Notes: generated by a model from the letters alone, not told the origin. Shown: positions 7,385-16,247, counted from the first letter of the stretch. The stretch is DNA of 50,569 nucleotides from Actinomadura fibrosa (GCF_900659615.1 NZ_CAACUY010000050.1:1-50569), one strand, 5' to 3'. Program-made: numbers and translations.

Positions 7385-8383
7385 ATGCCCCGAGCACGGA
7401 CCCCGGAGACCGACGAGCAGGACGCGGTGTACGAGAAGGCCCTGCGGCGCCTCTCCAAGGCGTCGGTGGAGAAGCACTGGGAGCCGTACGCCGACATCCC
7501 CTGGGACGACCCCGACAGCGCCATCGACCCGGAGGACCCGCGCTGGATCCTCCCGAAGGTCGACCCTCTCGGCTCCCACCCCTGGTACCTCGCCCAGCCC
7601 GAGGACGTCCAGGCCCGCATCGGGCTGTGGCGCCAGGCGAACGTCTGCAAGGTCGGCATGCAGTTCGAGAACGTGCTGAAGCGCGGCCTGCTCACCTACG
7701 CCTACCGCCTGCCCAACGACTCCCCCGAGTTCCGGTACGTCTACCACGAGATGATCGAGGAAGGCCATCACGGGATGATGTTCCAGGAGTTCGTCAACCG
7801 CAGCGGCACGCCCGTCGAGGGCATGCCCTGGCCGGTCCGGCTCCTCGGCGAGCTCACCCAGCCGTTCAGCGTCTTCGCGCCCACCCTGTTCTTCTTCTTC
7901 GTCCTCGCCGGCGAGGAGCCCATCGACCACGTCCAGCGCCGCATGCTCCGCGACGGCTCCGCCCGCCACCCGATCCTCACCCGGATCATGACGATCCACG
8001 TCGCCGAGGAGGCCCGCCACATCTCCTTCGCGCACCGCTTCCTGCGCCGCCGCGTCCCCCGCATGCCCGCGCCGCAGCGGTTCGTCCTCAGCCTCGCCGT
8101 CCCGCCCACCATGAAGCTCGGCGCCCTGTTCATCCTCACGCCGCCCGCCGCCATGGGCCGCCGCTTCCAGATCCCGGACGAGGTCCTCAAGCACACCTAC
8201 TGGGCCGCCGAGGACTCCCAGCGCCTCATCTCCCGCGCCGTCTCCAACGTCCGCGAGCTGTGCTCCGACATCGGCCTGATCAACCCCGTCAGCAAGCAGG
8301 TCTGGCGGGCCCTGCGCATCTGGGAGGACTCCCCCGCCATGGCCGAACTGCCGCCACTGGAAGGGGAGAAGTCCCCCACCTGA
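7385..8383 (+). CDS. AurF-like diiron oxygenase
   Basis: A 332-residue protein of the PF11583 (AurF, p-aminobenzoate N-oxygenase) family: ferritin-like helical bundles with a carboxylate-bridged diiron site. Candidate ligands are visible at family spacing: Glu95 (QFEN), Glu125 and His128 (HEMIEEGHH), Glu178 (AGEE), then His205, Glu209 and His212 in HVAEEARH. The last four keep exactly the spacing of E196/H223/E227/H230 in AurF. The ATG at 7385 is supported by GAGGGAG; the frame extends upstream to 7250 without a ribosome binding site. No biosynthetic cluster surrounds it, so the substrate is unknown; many such orphan genes exist in actinomycetes. A strong hairpin directly follows the stop, so it is monocistronic. 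Confidence 0.85.
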   Translation: MPRARTPETDEQDAVYEKALRRLSKASVEKHWEPYADIPWDDPDSAIDPEDPRWILPKVDPLGSHPWYLAQPEDVQARIGLWRQANVCKVGMQFENVLKRGLLTYAYRLPNDSPEFRYVYHEMIEEGHHGMMFQEFVNRSGTPVEGMPWPVRLLGELTQPFSVFAPTLFFFFVLAGEEPIDHVQRRMLRDGSARHPILTRIMTIHVAEEARHISFAHRFLRRRVPRMPAPQRFVLSLAVPPTMKLGALFILTPPAAMGRRFQIPDEVLKHTYWAAEDSQRLISRAVSNVRELCSDIGLINPVSKQVWRALRIWEDSPAMAELPPLEGEKSPT

Positions 8384-8387
8384 ACAC

Positions 8388-8406
8388 GGCGCGACCGGGT
8401 CGCGCC
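8388..8406 (+). terminator. Hairpin terminator of the diiron oxygenase gene
   Basis: A perfect 8-bp stem with a 3-base loop, GGCGCGAC-CGG-GTCGCGCC, starts five bases after the stop codon. A strong GC stem without a T-tract is the usual actinobacterial form. Confidence 0.7.
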
Positions 8407-8622
8407 GGCCGGGGCCGCACAGTCCGTGAGTCCAGCGGAAGACCCCAGTACAGGAGGCGGACGGCCTCCTGTGATCGGACGCCGGGTGATGCTCGGACGT
8501 GGCGGCGTCCCAAGCGAACGATCGGCGAACTCCGGGTTCGGGAGCAGGTCCCCGCACGGGAACGGACGCGTGCGTGGCAGGATCGTCGGGCCAAGTGCGA
8601 AGCCTCGACGACGGGAGTACCG

Positions 8623-9939
8623 GTGCGGAAGGCGTGGTGGCGACCACGGTCCGGGGAGGCGGGGACGAGGTCGAGCGGGCCCTCGCTCGCGGAGGCGGCC
8701 GAGGAGCTGACGGCCGAGGCCGTGCGCGCGGTCGCCCGGGAGGACGGTGCCGCGTTCCGGTACCTGGTCGGCGAGCTGGCCGGGCGCCCGGAGCCCGGCG
8801 GATGGGCCCGCGCCGTCGACCGCTGCCTCGCCGGGCGGCTGCGGCAGGGGATCACCGCGGCGTGGGAGCGGAACTGGCAGCCGGCGGACGTCGTCCGCTT
8901 CGCCGGACGGCGCTACACGGCCCGGCACGGGCGCCTGGCGGCCGACGCGATCGCCGCGGAGATGCGCGCCTACTCCGCCGCGACGGTGGACGACCAGTGG
9001 CGCGAGCAGCTCGCGGCCCTCGGCGCCGAGGTCTGGTGGGAGGACGACGACGAGCACCCGGCCGCGTGGTGCGGGCGCGAGCGCGTGGACCGCGCCGTCA
9101 TGGTCGCCTGCGCCGTCGAGCTCCTCCACCTCCTGCAAGGCCTGCCCAGGCTGGCGAGCATCGGCTCGCGGCCAGGGACGCCCCGCACGGAGACCTCGGC
9201 CCCGCCGCAGGCCCGCGTCCGCGAGGTCGATCAGCGGATGCTCGCCAAGGTGCGGGCTCTGCTGGCCAAGGCCGAATCGACGGAGTTTCCTGAAGAGGCC
9301 GAGGCCCTGAGCGCGCGCGCTCAGGAGCTCATAGCGCGCCACAGCATCGACCATGCGCTGCTGGCCGCGGAGACAGGCGACCAGGGCGGCCCCGCCGGTC
9401 GCCGCGTGGCGGTGGACAACCCCTATGACGCGCCCAAGGCGGTGCTGCTGACGGTCGTGGCGGACGCCAACCGGTGCCGTGCCGTGTGGCACCGGGAGCT
9501 GGGCTTCTCCACGGTCCTCGGCTTCACGGCCGATCTGGCGGCGGTGGAGATGCTGTTCACGTCCCTGCTGGTGCAGGCGACAGCGGCCATGGTGCACGCG
9601 GGGCCGAGGCGCGACGAGCGGGGACGGTCGCGGACGCGTTCGTTCCGCCACGCTTTCCTCAACGCGTATGCGGCCCGCATCGGGGAGCGGCTGCGGGAGG
9701 CGGCCGGAGAGGCGACAAGCCGGGCGGCGGCGGGGTCAGGCGGGAAGGATCTGCTTCCCGTGCTGGCCGCACGCGACCGGGCCGTCGAACGGGCCGTCGA
9801 CACGATGTTCCCGAACCTGGCCAGGAGCAGGGCGGGTTCGGTCTCGAACTACGAGGGCTGGGTGGCCGGACGGGCGGCGGCAGACCTCGCCAGTCTGAAC
9901 GGGCGCTCCGAGGTCACCGGGGCGTCTCGCCGTTCCTAG
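8623..9939 (+). CDS. DUF2786 domain-containing protein
   Basis: A 438-residue protein. The DUF2786 segment (about residues 204-245) reads MLAKVRALLAKAEST, then EEAEALSARAQELIARHSID. It is preceded by a helical domain of about 190 residues and followed by a C-terminal domain of about 180 residues. DUF2786 proteins are cytoplasmic, often resemble SprT/metalloprotease-associated regions and have no established function. GTG at 8623 is the start because GGGAG lies seven bases upstream. An uninterrupted frame reaches back to 7222, but that part is only the shadow of the oxygenase gene. The 239-base gap before it contains the oxygenase terminator and presumably a promoter. No zinc-protease HExxH motif is seen. 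Confidence 0.82.
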   Translation: MRKAWWRPRSGEAGTRSSGPSLAEAAEELTAEAVRAVAREDGAAFRYLVGELAGRPEPGGWARAVDRCLAGRLRQGITAAWERNWQPADVVRFAGRRYTARHGRLAADAIAAEMRAYSAATVDDQWREQLAALGAEVWWEDDDEHPAAWCGRERVDRAVMVACAVELLHLLQGLPRLASIGSRPGTPRTETSAPPQARVREVDQRMLAKVRALLAKAESTEFPEEAEALSARAQELIARHSIDHALLAAETGDQGGPAGRRVAVDNPYDAPKAVLLTVVADANRCRAVWHRELGFSTVLGFTADLAAVEMLFTSLLVQATAAMVHAGPRRDERGRSRTRSFRHAFLNAYAARIGERLREAAGEATSRAAAGSGGKDLLPVLAARDRAVERAVDTMFPNLARSRAGSVSNYEGWVAGRAAADLASLNGRSEVTGASRRS

Positions 9940-10006
9940 CGCTCGGGGTCCCCCCGGGGGGCGAGGGGGACGTCCGGTCATGCGATCGATCCTTGCGGCT
10001 TGGGAG

Positions 10007-10222
10007 CTACTGGTCCTTCTTGCGGCGGGTGTTGCCGCCGCGCCCGCGCAGCGGGACGCCCGACTCCTTCAGGACGTTGTAGATGAATCCGTACGAACGG
10101 CCCGTCTCGGCCGCCAGGTCGCGGATGCTCTCGCCGGCCGCGTAGCGCGGCGCGAGCTCCGCGGCGAGCTGGGTGCGTTCGGCACCGGTGACGCGGGTGC
10201 CCCTCGACAGCGTTCGGGTCAC
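10007..10222 (-). CDS. Small conserved helix-turn-helix protein (71 aa)
   Basis: The sequence has ERTQLAAELAPRYAAGESIR then DLAAETGRSYGFIYNVLKES, a clear helix-turn-helix, and ends GVPLRGRGGNTRRKKDQ with a basic RGRGG tail. I recognise this as a small protein conserved across actinobacteria and usually annotated only as a helix-turn-helix domain protein. The HTH resembles the C-terminal resolvase-type fold without a catalytic domain. The basic tail could contact the minor groove. A DNA-binding or nucleoid-associated role is inferred. It is convergent with the DUF2786 gene and has a 380-base upstream region of unusually low GC, suggesting a long regulatory region. Confidence 0.8.
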   Translation of the reverse strand: MTRTLSRGTRVTGAERTQLAAELAPRYAAGESIRDLAAETGRSYGFIYNVLKESGVPLRGRGGNTRRKKDQ

Positions 10223-10602
10223 GGAGACCTCCTGTTCCGAAGCTGGGCGGCGGGACCGTCCCCGCAGCTCACAGCAGTGTTGATCTACCCAACGTACACA
10301 TTCCCCCCAATTACGCCCGTGATGCCGCGCGATTCGACGCGAAATCGGCCGAAGCTGGTCTTTTCCACGGTGAGCGGCGTGTCGGAACTAGACACACGGT
10401 CCTTGAACCCCAGTGGGAGCGGTGTTCCGGTCCGGTTCTCCGGCCCAGGCGGTCCCACGGATAACGCCCTGCGGTCCACTCCCGGACGAAGCTCACTGGA
10501 GCGCGCCATCGGCCCTGGCTGCGACCGGGCTCGCCGTCCAGGGATCACCTTGTGAGCTGAAGCACTCTCCACCAGGCCTGCGGCAGGCGCGGCGGTTGCC
10601 GC
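10223..10602. other. Gene-free 380-bp stretch upstream of the small HTH gene
   Basis: No convincing gene is present. The part at 10275-10330 is locally AT-rich on a GC-rich background and is the likely promoter region of the HTH gene on the minus strand. A 95-codon minus-strand frame (10285-10572) has no ribosome binding site and an unconvincing composition. Confidence 0.5.
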
Positions 10603-11079
10603 TCAATCGGCCAGTTCCCGCGCCAGCAGGTCCATCAGGAGCCCGTCCCGCCACTCCCCCGTCAGCGGATCGCGCTCGTACTCGCGCATGATGCCGACCG
10701 GCTTGAACCCCACCTTCCCGTAACAACGAATCGCCGCCGCGTTGGCCGCCGCCGGGTCGATGGTGACGCGGTGATGCCCCCGCTCCTGGACGAGCCACCG
10801 GGCGAGCGTCCGCACCGCGTCCGTGCCGAGGCCACGCCCTTGGTGCCGCCCGCTCAGAAAGACGTCGATGCTCGCGTGACGGTAATCCTCGTCGAGCTCC
10901 TCGTCGTACTGGATGGCCCCGACGACCTCACCGTCATGCACGACCGCGAGCATGCCCTCGAACCCCTCCAGCGGCGCCCACCACGCCGCCACCGCCGGCT
11001 CGCGAACGATCTCGTGAAGCTTCTCCGCGTCCTGGCCGGTCGCCGGCCGCAGGACCACCCGTTCGCCCTTGATCTCCAT
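10603..11079 (-). CDS. GNAT-family N-acetyltransferase
   Basis: A 158-residue GCN5-related acetyltransferase. It starts MEIKGERVVLRPATGQDAEKL and carries the acetyl-CoA pyrophosphate-binding motif A, GRHQGRGLGTDAV (about residues 97-109). The C-terminal motif, NAAAIRCYGKVGFKPVGIMR, is typical of AAC(6')-like and ribosomal-protein/small-molecule acetyltransferases. The acceptor cannot be inferred. Similarity to aminoglycoside 6'-N-acetyltransferases is at the superfamily level and does not show resistance activity. The ATG at 11079 follows GAGG. It is divergent from the gene at 11209 with 129 bases between. Confidence 0.87.
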   Translation of the reverse strand: MEIKGERVVLRPATGQDAEKLHEIVREPAVAAWWAPLEGFEGMLAVVHDGEVVGAIQYDEELDEDYRHASIDVFLSGRHQGRGLGTDAVRTLARWLVQERGHHRVTIDPAAANAAAIRCYGKVGFKPVGIMREYERDPLTGEWRDGLLMDLLARELAD

Positions 11080-11208
11080 GGCCTCAGTGTCGCCCCCGGA
11101 CGTCCCTCACCGCGAAGAGATATCCACAGAACGAGGTTCTAGAGGTCTCGCCGACACCGGCGGACACATGCTGGCCGTGTCCTCGTCAGGCAAGGAAGGA
11201 ACGGCGCA

Positions 11209-12171
11209 ATGGCTACGATCACTTTTCCCGTCCCGTCGACCACGACCGCGCGCTTCGCCGTGGCGGCCGAACATGTACCGCACGACCTGCCCGCCCTGCT
11301 CCTGCGCGACTCGTCTGCCGCGTTCGCGGCACATTTCGCCGGACGGCTCGGCACAGCCCAGCTGGAGGTCAGACACGAGGACCTCGCCTGCCTCCGGTGG
11401 GATCCCACCCGCATCCGAGCCGCACTCCCCGAGCAGCGGCGAGCCGAACGGGTCTTCCACGAGGCCGACGAGTTCGCCGTCGTCACCGCCTGCGCGCCGA
11501 TCACCGACCAGCCCCGCGCCGTCCAGGTCGCCCGCGCCGCCGCCCACGCCCTCGCCAACGCCACCGGAGGAGTCGCCGCCGACCTCGTCACCGGGCACAT
11601 CCTCGCCCCTCCCACCGCCGAACGGACGAGCTTCGTCCTGGCCGACGACTGGCTGGGCGACGTGCTGCCTCCGTTCCGGGCGAACGGCCGATGTACGGCA
11701 CCCGAGCCCGAACGCGACCCCGAAGGCGTGAACGGCTGCTCCTGCGTCCACCTGCGGACCCGCGGTCTCCGCCGCTTCGGCCTCCCCGAACTCCAGATCA
11801 CGGACGTCGCCTGCCCGCACGACCTCGCCGCGCTGAACGTCCTGCGCACCGCGGCCCGGCGCCTGCTGACCGACCACTGGTCCTGGCTGAGCACCGGTCC
11901 CGCGGCCTCCACCCGCACGATCGACGCGCACATCGCCATCACCGAAGGCGACTTCAAAGACTTCTGGGGATCCACCCGCCGCGAGCGCCTGACCTCCTCC
12001 ACCCCCTTCCAAGCCCGCCTCGACCTCGTGACCCCGCGCCTCCTCGCCGTAGGCGCCCCAGACGATTTCGAGGGGACGCTCAACGAATGGCTCTGGGGCG
12101 ACGCACTTCCGCTCGGCCTTTACGACGTCCTCAGTTCCCCGGCCGACACCCCACTTCCCAAAGCCGCATGA
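11209..12171 (+). CDS. Protein of unknown function, Cys/His-cluster family (copy 1)
   Basis: This 320-residue protein is a paralogue of the product at 29007-29912. The shared core runs from FVLADDWLG (residues 142-150) through LPPFRANGRCTA, GCSCVHLRTRGLRRFGLPEL and VACPHDLAALNVLR. Four cysteines and a histidine are conserved between the copies: Cys162, Cys177, Cys179, Cys202 and His204. This pattern could bind a metal. The C-terminal motif PDDFEGTLNEWLW is also shared. No signal peptide or membrane segment is seen. The linker between Cys162 and Cys177 is longer here than in copy 2. AAGGAA precedes the ATG at a good distance. I cannot name the family. Confidence 0.75.
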   Translation: MATITFPVPSTTTARFAVAAEHVPHDLPALLLRDSSAAFAAHFAGRLGTAQLEVRHEDLACLRWDPTRIRAALPEQRRAERVFHEADEFAVVTACAPITDQPRAVQVARAAAHALANATGGVAADLVTGHILAPPTAERTSFVLADDWLGDVLPPFRANGRCTAPEPERDPEGVNGCSCVHLRTRGLRRFGLPELQITDVACPHDLAALNVLRTAARRLLTDHWSWLSTGPAASTRTIDAHIAITEGDFKDFWGSTRRERLTSSTPFQARLDLVTPRLLAVGAPDDFEGTLNEWLWGDALPLGLYDVLSSPADTPLPKAA

Positions 12172-12680
12172 AACGGCTGGAACGTCACCGACCGGGCTCC
12201 GGCCTCGCGGCCACAGGTGCATCACCGGGTGCCGCGGTGATGCATCCGCAGAGTGAGTTGCATCTGCCGACAGGCGAGGAACCGCCGCCCAGAAACCCGC
12301 AAGGTGAGCTACGCGAAGCGACGTGCTCAGGTCCCCGACCGGCCCGACGCGACCCTCGCCCACGAGGCGTCGCCTTCTCCGAAGCGATGTCGGCGACACA
12401 GGCTTCGAAGCGCGAGCGCGCCGAGCATCCGCCCATCGGCCGACGATCCAGTGTGCCCACTGAGACAACGCCCGTTCCGACCCCCGGCAGGCGGTGACCC
12501 ACGCTTCCTCGCGTCCGGCGGGTAGTCGCACCGCGATGCCCGAGTGGGAGCACCACCCTCACCCCGATGGACCGCCGTCGATCGATCAAGACAATCGACT
12601 GTCACCAATGTTCAACGCTGCGTAGCCAAATTGACTACGATCGGCATTCACGGTGACCAACGCGATCCCCCGGGGCGAAG
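12172..12680. other. Gene-free 509-bp stretch between copy 1 and the membrane protein
   Basis: No convincing gene. It contains the hairpin at 12218-12244 and, near the downstream gene, a perfect dyad CGTAG-N9-CTACG (12621-12639) that includes a TTGACT -35-like element. That is probably the control region of the membrane protein at 12681. The open frames here lack ribosome binding sites. Confidence 0.45.
12218..12244 (+). terminator. Stem-loop downstream of copy 1
   Basis: A perfect 9-bp inverted repeat, TGCATCACC-N9-GGTGATGCA, begins 47 bases after the stop codon at 12171. It could be a terminator or another structured element; there is no T-tract. Confidence 0.5.
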
Positions 12681-13937
12681 ATGAACCGTTTCCTGGCTGA
12701 TCCCAGACTGACCGACGTCGTCGGCGAGATCCTCCGCTGCACCTGCGGAGTCCTGGGCTGCACGGCGATGGCCGGTGCCATCTCGCTCGGCTTCTCCGCA
12801 CCGGCCGGCGCGGCCATGCAGAGCGAGCCCGATCCCCGTAGACCCATACCGTCCATCTGCCGCCATCCCGGAGGCATCGGCGACTGGTACACCGCCCGGA
12901 TGTGCAAGGAGGCCTGGTTGGCGATGTACGAGAAATCCATGAAGAGACGTACGCACCGCGGCCCGGACGCGCCTCGGCCAAGCCGCCCCGCACCGACTCC
13001 GGAGACCGAGACCCGCGTCCCGCCTCCCAGACCGGCGAAGAAGCCGGTCCCCAAGCCGACCAGAACGGCACGGCCCAGCCCCACCAAGCCCGCAGCGCCC
13101 GCGTCACCCGCCCTGCCCCCTCCGACCGAGAGTTCTCCCGCACCGGCCCCCACCCGCGTGCGCGAACAGGCCGCCGACCAGGAGTCGCGCACCCGTTCCC
13201 TCCAGCCCGTACTGCTGCTGGGCCTCCTCCTCCCCGCCGCAGCCGCGATCTGCTACCCCTTCCGGCACCGCATCTACGCCGCCGCGACCGCGAGTCCTCT
13301 CCTGACGGCGGCTCCCGTCGTACCGCCCCCCAGGACGCACACCGTCCACCTCACCTACCGACCGGCCCTCGACCCCTTCGCCACGTCCGCCATGGGGCTC
13401 TCAGGCCCTGGAGCGGTCGCCACGGCCCGCCTGCTCGCCCTGGCCGCACTCAGCGAGCATGGCGACACCTCGCTCCTCGTCATCCCCCGCTCCGACGCGA
13501 CCATCCTGTTCGGGCTGGACGAGGACGAACTCCTCGACGACGCCCCCGCGGGGCTGTTCATCCCCGGCAACCTCGACGCGGCACTCGCCTACCTGGAGAC
13601 AGAGCTCGCCATCCGCAAGAGCACCGGAGTGACCCAGGGGCGACGCCTCCTCCTGGTGGCCGACTGCGAGAACGAGTCCTCCCGCATCCGCGACCTCCTC
13701 GCCCGCCACCCAGGTGGCGTCTCAGCGATCCTCCTCGGAGGATGGAAGGGCGACCGCGCGGTCGTCGACGACGACGGCTTGGTCGATGCGCCTCCCAACC
13801 TGGCGGCCTGCCTGCCGGACCGCCTGCCCACGATGTCCCGGACCGAGGCCCGCGACCGCCTCCACGCGGCCCTAGCGGGCCACCAGCAGCCGAAACGGCG
13901 CCCCTCCGGCCGACGCTCCGGCCCGAAACGGGCCTGA
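12681..13937 (+). CDS. Membrane protein resembling a shortened LysM/BTAD-type regulator
   Basis: A 418-residue protein. An N-terminal hydrophobic segment, LGCTAMAGAISLGFSAPAGA (about 25-44), could be a signal or first membrane helix. A long Pro/Ala/Arg-rich linker (about 90-165) follows, then a second membrane helix (LQPVLLLGLLLPAAAAICY, about 173-192). The soluble C-terminal domain includes GPGAVATARLLALAAL, GDTSLLVIP and VSAILLGGWKGD. This domain resembles the region that precedes the BTAD domain in large actinobacterial LysM/BTAD regulatory membrane proteins. Here both the LysM and BTAD domains are absent and the protein ends in a basic tail. The role is unknown. The start is the ATG at 12681; GGGGCGAAG lies immediately upstream but at short spacing. 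Confidence 0.7.
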   Translation: MNRFLADPRLTDVVGEILRCTCGVLGCTAMAGAISLGFSAPAGAAMQSEPDPRRPIPSICRHPGGIGDWYTARMCKEAWLAMYEKSMKRRTHRGPDAPRPSRPAPTPETETRVPPPRPAKKPVPKPTRTARPSPTKPAAPASPALPPPTESSPAPAPTRVREQAADQESRTRSLQPVLLLGLLLPAAAAICYPFRHRIYAAATASPLLTAAPVVPPPRTHTVHLTYRPALDPFATSAMGLSGPGAVATARLLALAALSEHGDTSLLVIPRSDATILFGLDEDELLDDAPAGLFIPGNLDAALAYLETELAIRKSTGVTQGRRLLLVADCENESSRIRDLLARHPGGVSAILLGGWKGDRAVVDDDGLVDAPPNLAACLPDRLPTMSRTEARDRLHAALAGHQQPKRRPSGRRSGPKRA

Positions 13938-14205
13938 CCCGTCAAGCCCGCCCCAATCCCCGCGACACCCACCCGGGAGGCCCACCACACCCTGAAGCCC
14001 ACACACACCCTGAAGATGACGCTCTGAAGGTCACGCCCCCTGAACGTCCGTAGCCCCCGAAGGCCCGTCCACCTCAAGCCACCGCATCCAGAAACCACCA
14101 CCTCGGGGGCCGACACCTGAGCGCCGTCCCCACTCCAAAGGGCCCATCACCCACACCATGGGCAGCCAAGCAACGCACAGACGAAACTCAAGAACCACCT
14201 AACTG

Positions 14206-14400
14206 AAGGACAACCCGCCTCAAAAACGACCAGTTGAAGGAAGACCCGCATCAAGGACGACCTGACTCAAGGACGACCCGCCCCAGGAACGACCTGACTC
14301 AAGGACACTCGCCTCAGGAACGACCCGCCCTCAGGAACGACCCGCCTCAGGGACGGCCTGCCCCAGGGACGGCTTGCCCCAGGGACGACCCGCCTCAGGG
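14206..14400. repeat. 16-bp degenerate tandem repeat, about 12 copies
   Basis: About twelve head-to-tail units with consensus AAGGACGACCCGCCTC and lengths of 15-17 bp run from 14206 into the stop codon of the hydrolase gene on the other strand (14395-14397). A weaker, related CTGAAG-spaced pattern extends upstream to about 13990. The whole 457-bp interval 13938-14394 holds no gene. Copies nearest the hydrolase carry AGGGACG variants, as expected for a gradually diverging minisatellite. Confidence 0.8.
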
Positions 14401-15081
14401 AACGTCCGTGTACCCCTCCAGCAGATCCGCCAGGTCCTTCGGACGGCTGAGCGCGACGCAGTGCCCGGCGGCGATCTCGTCCGGCACGATGCCGAGCCGC
14501 TCGGGCACCAGCCGACGGAAGAAGGCGGGTGGGAAAAACCGATCCTGCTCGCATAGGACGAACCTCGTCGGGACGTCCGGCCAGGCCTTGAGCGGCCAGG
14601 GAGCGTTCATGGAGGCCGCGGACGGATGCGCACGCTCCATGCGCATCGCCTGGTCGGCCAGTTCGCGCGGCACGTCCTGGTAGAAGCTGATGTACGGGTC
14701 GTCGTTGCCGGTAGCGCCGCCGTCACGGGCGGCCTGCTCCCGCACGGCTTCGTGGTAGCCGGTGTTGGACCACCAGTCCCCGGGAGCCTCCCCCGGAGAC
14801 GGAATCATCGCGGCGACCAGGACCAGCACGTTGGCCCTGAGCCGCTCGGCGACCAAGGGCGCGGTGAACCCGCCGAACGAATGCCCCACGACGGCGAGGT
14901 CCTGGCGCCCGCCGACGGCCTCGACCACGGCATCGGCGTAATCGGTCAGGGTCGCGACCTCATCGCCGGCGGGAAGGCCAGGGGCGACGGTGTCGTGGCC
15001 GCGAGCGCGCAACTCGGCCTCCACCAGATGCCAGTACCAGCCGGCGTCGCCCCCACCATGGATCAGGACGAACGTACTCAT
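14395..15081 (-). CDS. Alpha/beta hydrolase
   Basis: A 228-residue alpha/beta-hydrolase-fold protein with a complete triad: the nucleophile Ser68 in GHSFGG, Asp180 in CEQDRFFPP, and His207 in AAGHCVALSRP. The oxyanion-hole motif LIHGGGDAGWYW is at residues 6-17. It belongs to the short esterase/salicylate-esterase-like group often annotated simply as alpha/beta hydrolase. There is no signal peptide, so it is cytoplasmic. The ATG at 15081 is preceded by GAGGAA. Its stop codon lies inside the last unit of the 16-bp tandem repeat. The substrate is unknown. Confidence 0.9.
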   Translation of the reverse strand: MSTFVLIHGGGDAGWYWHLVEAELRARGHDTVAPGLPAGDEVATLTDYADAVVEAVGGRQDLAVVGHSFGGFTAPLVAERLRANVLVLVAAMIPSPGEAPGDWWSNTGYHEAVREQAARDGGATGNDDPYISFYQDVPRELADQAMRMERAHPSAASMNAPWPLKAWPDVPTRFVLCEQDRFFPPAFFRRLVPERLGIVPDEIAAGHCVALSRPKDLADLLEGYTDVP

Positions 15082-15671
15082 CAGCGGCGTTCCTCCCCGC
15101 TACGGCCCGTACCGCCTCCTAGCTGCCGAGCGACACGCGCCAACACCGCGCAGGAGAAGGTGATCCCAGCACCTGCCCAGTCAATCGGAATGAAACACCC
15201 AAGTCGAGGCGCATCAGCCAGCCAGCCGTTCGGCCCTGCGCCGAGCCAGTACCCCGCGCTCGTTATTAAGCGACGAGCCCTCCGCTTCCATAACAGCGTC
15301 CAGCAGGCAGGTCCAGCAGAGCCTGCCGCAGGGCACATGGACAAGATCGATCGCCTGAAGCGTCGCGGCCGTACCCACGCCGATCCACCGGGCCTGCGCC
15401 AGGCAGTCCAGAGAGGTGCCCGCCCACACCTGCGACCAGCCGACCGTGATCAGCAGACCCCGCCACGGTCTGCTCCAGCCACTCACCCTCCCCGCAGCCG
15501 AGAACGCACTCGAAGCTCCGCACGCTCACCAACGGCCACGCCCCGCCGATCAGACTGAAGACACCTGGGCCCGCGCCAGTGCCTCGGGCCGCCGCCCAGG
15601 CCGGACAGCCGCAGACCGCTCCTGCGACGGCTGCGTCCCTTCCCTCGGCGCCTGATCGCGGCCGACCACCT
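15082..15671. other. Gene-free 590-bp stretch
   Basis: No recognisable gene. A 90-codon minus-strand frame at 15214-15486 contains a Cys-rich piece, HVPCGRLCWTCLL, but has no ribosome binding site or family resemblance; it may be gene debris. The AT-richer part near 15260-15300 could hold the hydrolase promoter. Confidence 0.4.
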
Positions 15672-16247
15672 CTATCGGGACGTCTCCGGCTCGGAGCGGG
15701 CGGTCCCAGCGGCAGTGGACTCGGCGACGGCGGTCTCGGCCGGCAACGGCGCGGCGTCGCCGAAGACCTTGTCGACGGTCCTGAGCCGCAACTCCTCAAG
15801 GAGGGCGATCTGACTCTCGGCGCGCTCCAGCAACAGGCGCAGGGCACCGGCGTCCAGGTCCGGCTCCCGATCGGCGAGGACGAGCAGCGTTCGCCACCCG
15901 GCGGCCTTCCCCTCGACCGCCAGCCGCAGAGCCTCCAGCTCGATCAGGTCGCTCAGCGGCGCCCGCGTGCGCAGCCGCCCGTTGAGCTTGAGCCGCGCCG
16001 CCTTCTCGGCACCCCACATCGCCACGCTCTTGTACCGGCGGACCGGTATCCCCAGCGCCCCCGCGATCGACAGCAGCGCCCCGCGGTCGGCGGCGATCTC
16101 CTCGGCCAGCCGCGCCAGCCGCTCCGCCCCGTCCGACCCGCGGTGGACCCGCGCCACCCGCCGGGCCAGCTCCACCCCGCCGGCCGCGCCGGCCAGATGA
16201 TCGTTCAGATAGATCCCCAGGGAGGCCCGGGCCTCGTTCGCCACCAT
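15672..16247 (-). CDS. Conserved helical hypothetical protein (ferritin-like bundle)
   Basis: A 191-residue protein, almost entirely helical. The N-terminal YLNDHLAGAAGGVELARRVA and the stretch GIPVRRYKSVAMWGAEKAAR match a conserved actinobacterial hypothetical family that looks like a four-helix bundle. I see no complete set of diiron ligands. A Ser/Ala/Thr-rich tail follows residue 165. The ATG at 16247 is immediately downstream of a sigma-B-like promoter, so the mRNA may be almost leaderless. It is divergent from a PP2C-type phosphatase. Some family members sit near stress genes, and the promoter points the same way; this is inference. Confidence 0.75.
   Translation of the reverse strand: MVANEARASLGIYLNDHLAGAAGGVELARRVARVHRGSDGAERLARLAEEIAADRGALLSIAGALGIPVRRYKSVAMWGAEKAARLKLNGRLRTRAPLSDLIELEALRLAVEGKAAGWRTLLVLADREPDLDAGALRLLLERAESQIALLEELRLRTVDKVFGDAAPLPAETAVAESTAAGTARSEPETSR

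Noticed and set aside
7222..9939. A continuous 905-codon plus-strand frame across the oxygenase and DUF2786 genes
   Set aside because: Its first half is out of frame with the well-supported oxygenase gene and has low-complexity Arg/Pro/Gly composition. Only the part from the GTG at 8623 is a real protein.
10603..11079. Calling the GNAT gene an aminoglycoside-resistance acetyltransferase
   Set aside because: Only superfamily motifs support it; the acceptor-binding region does not identify an aminoglycoside enzyme.
14206..14400. Possible CRISPR-like array
   Set aside because: Units are 16 bp, contiguous and degenerate, with no unique spacers and no cas genes in the window.
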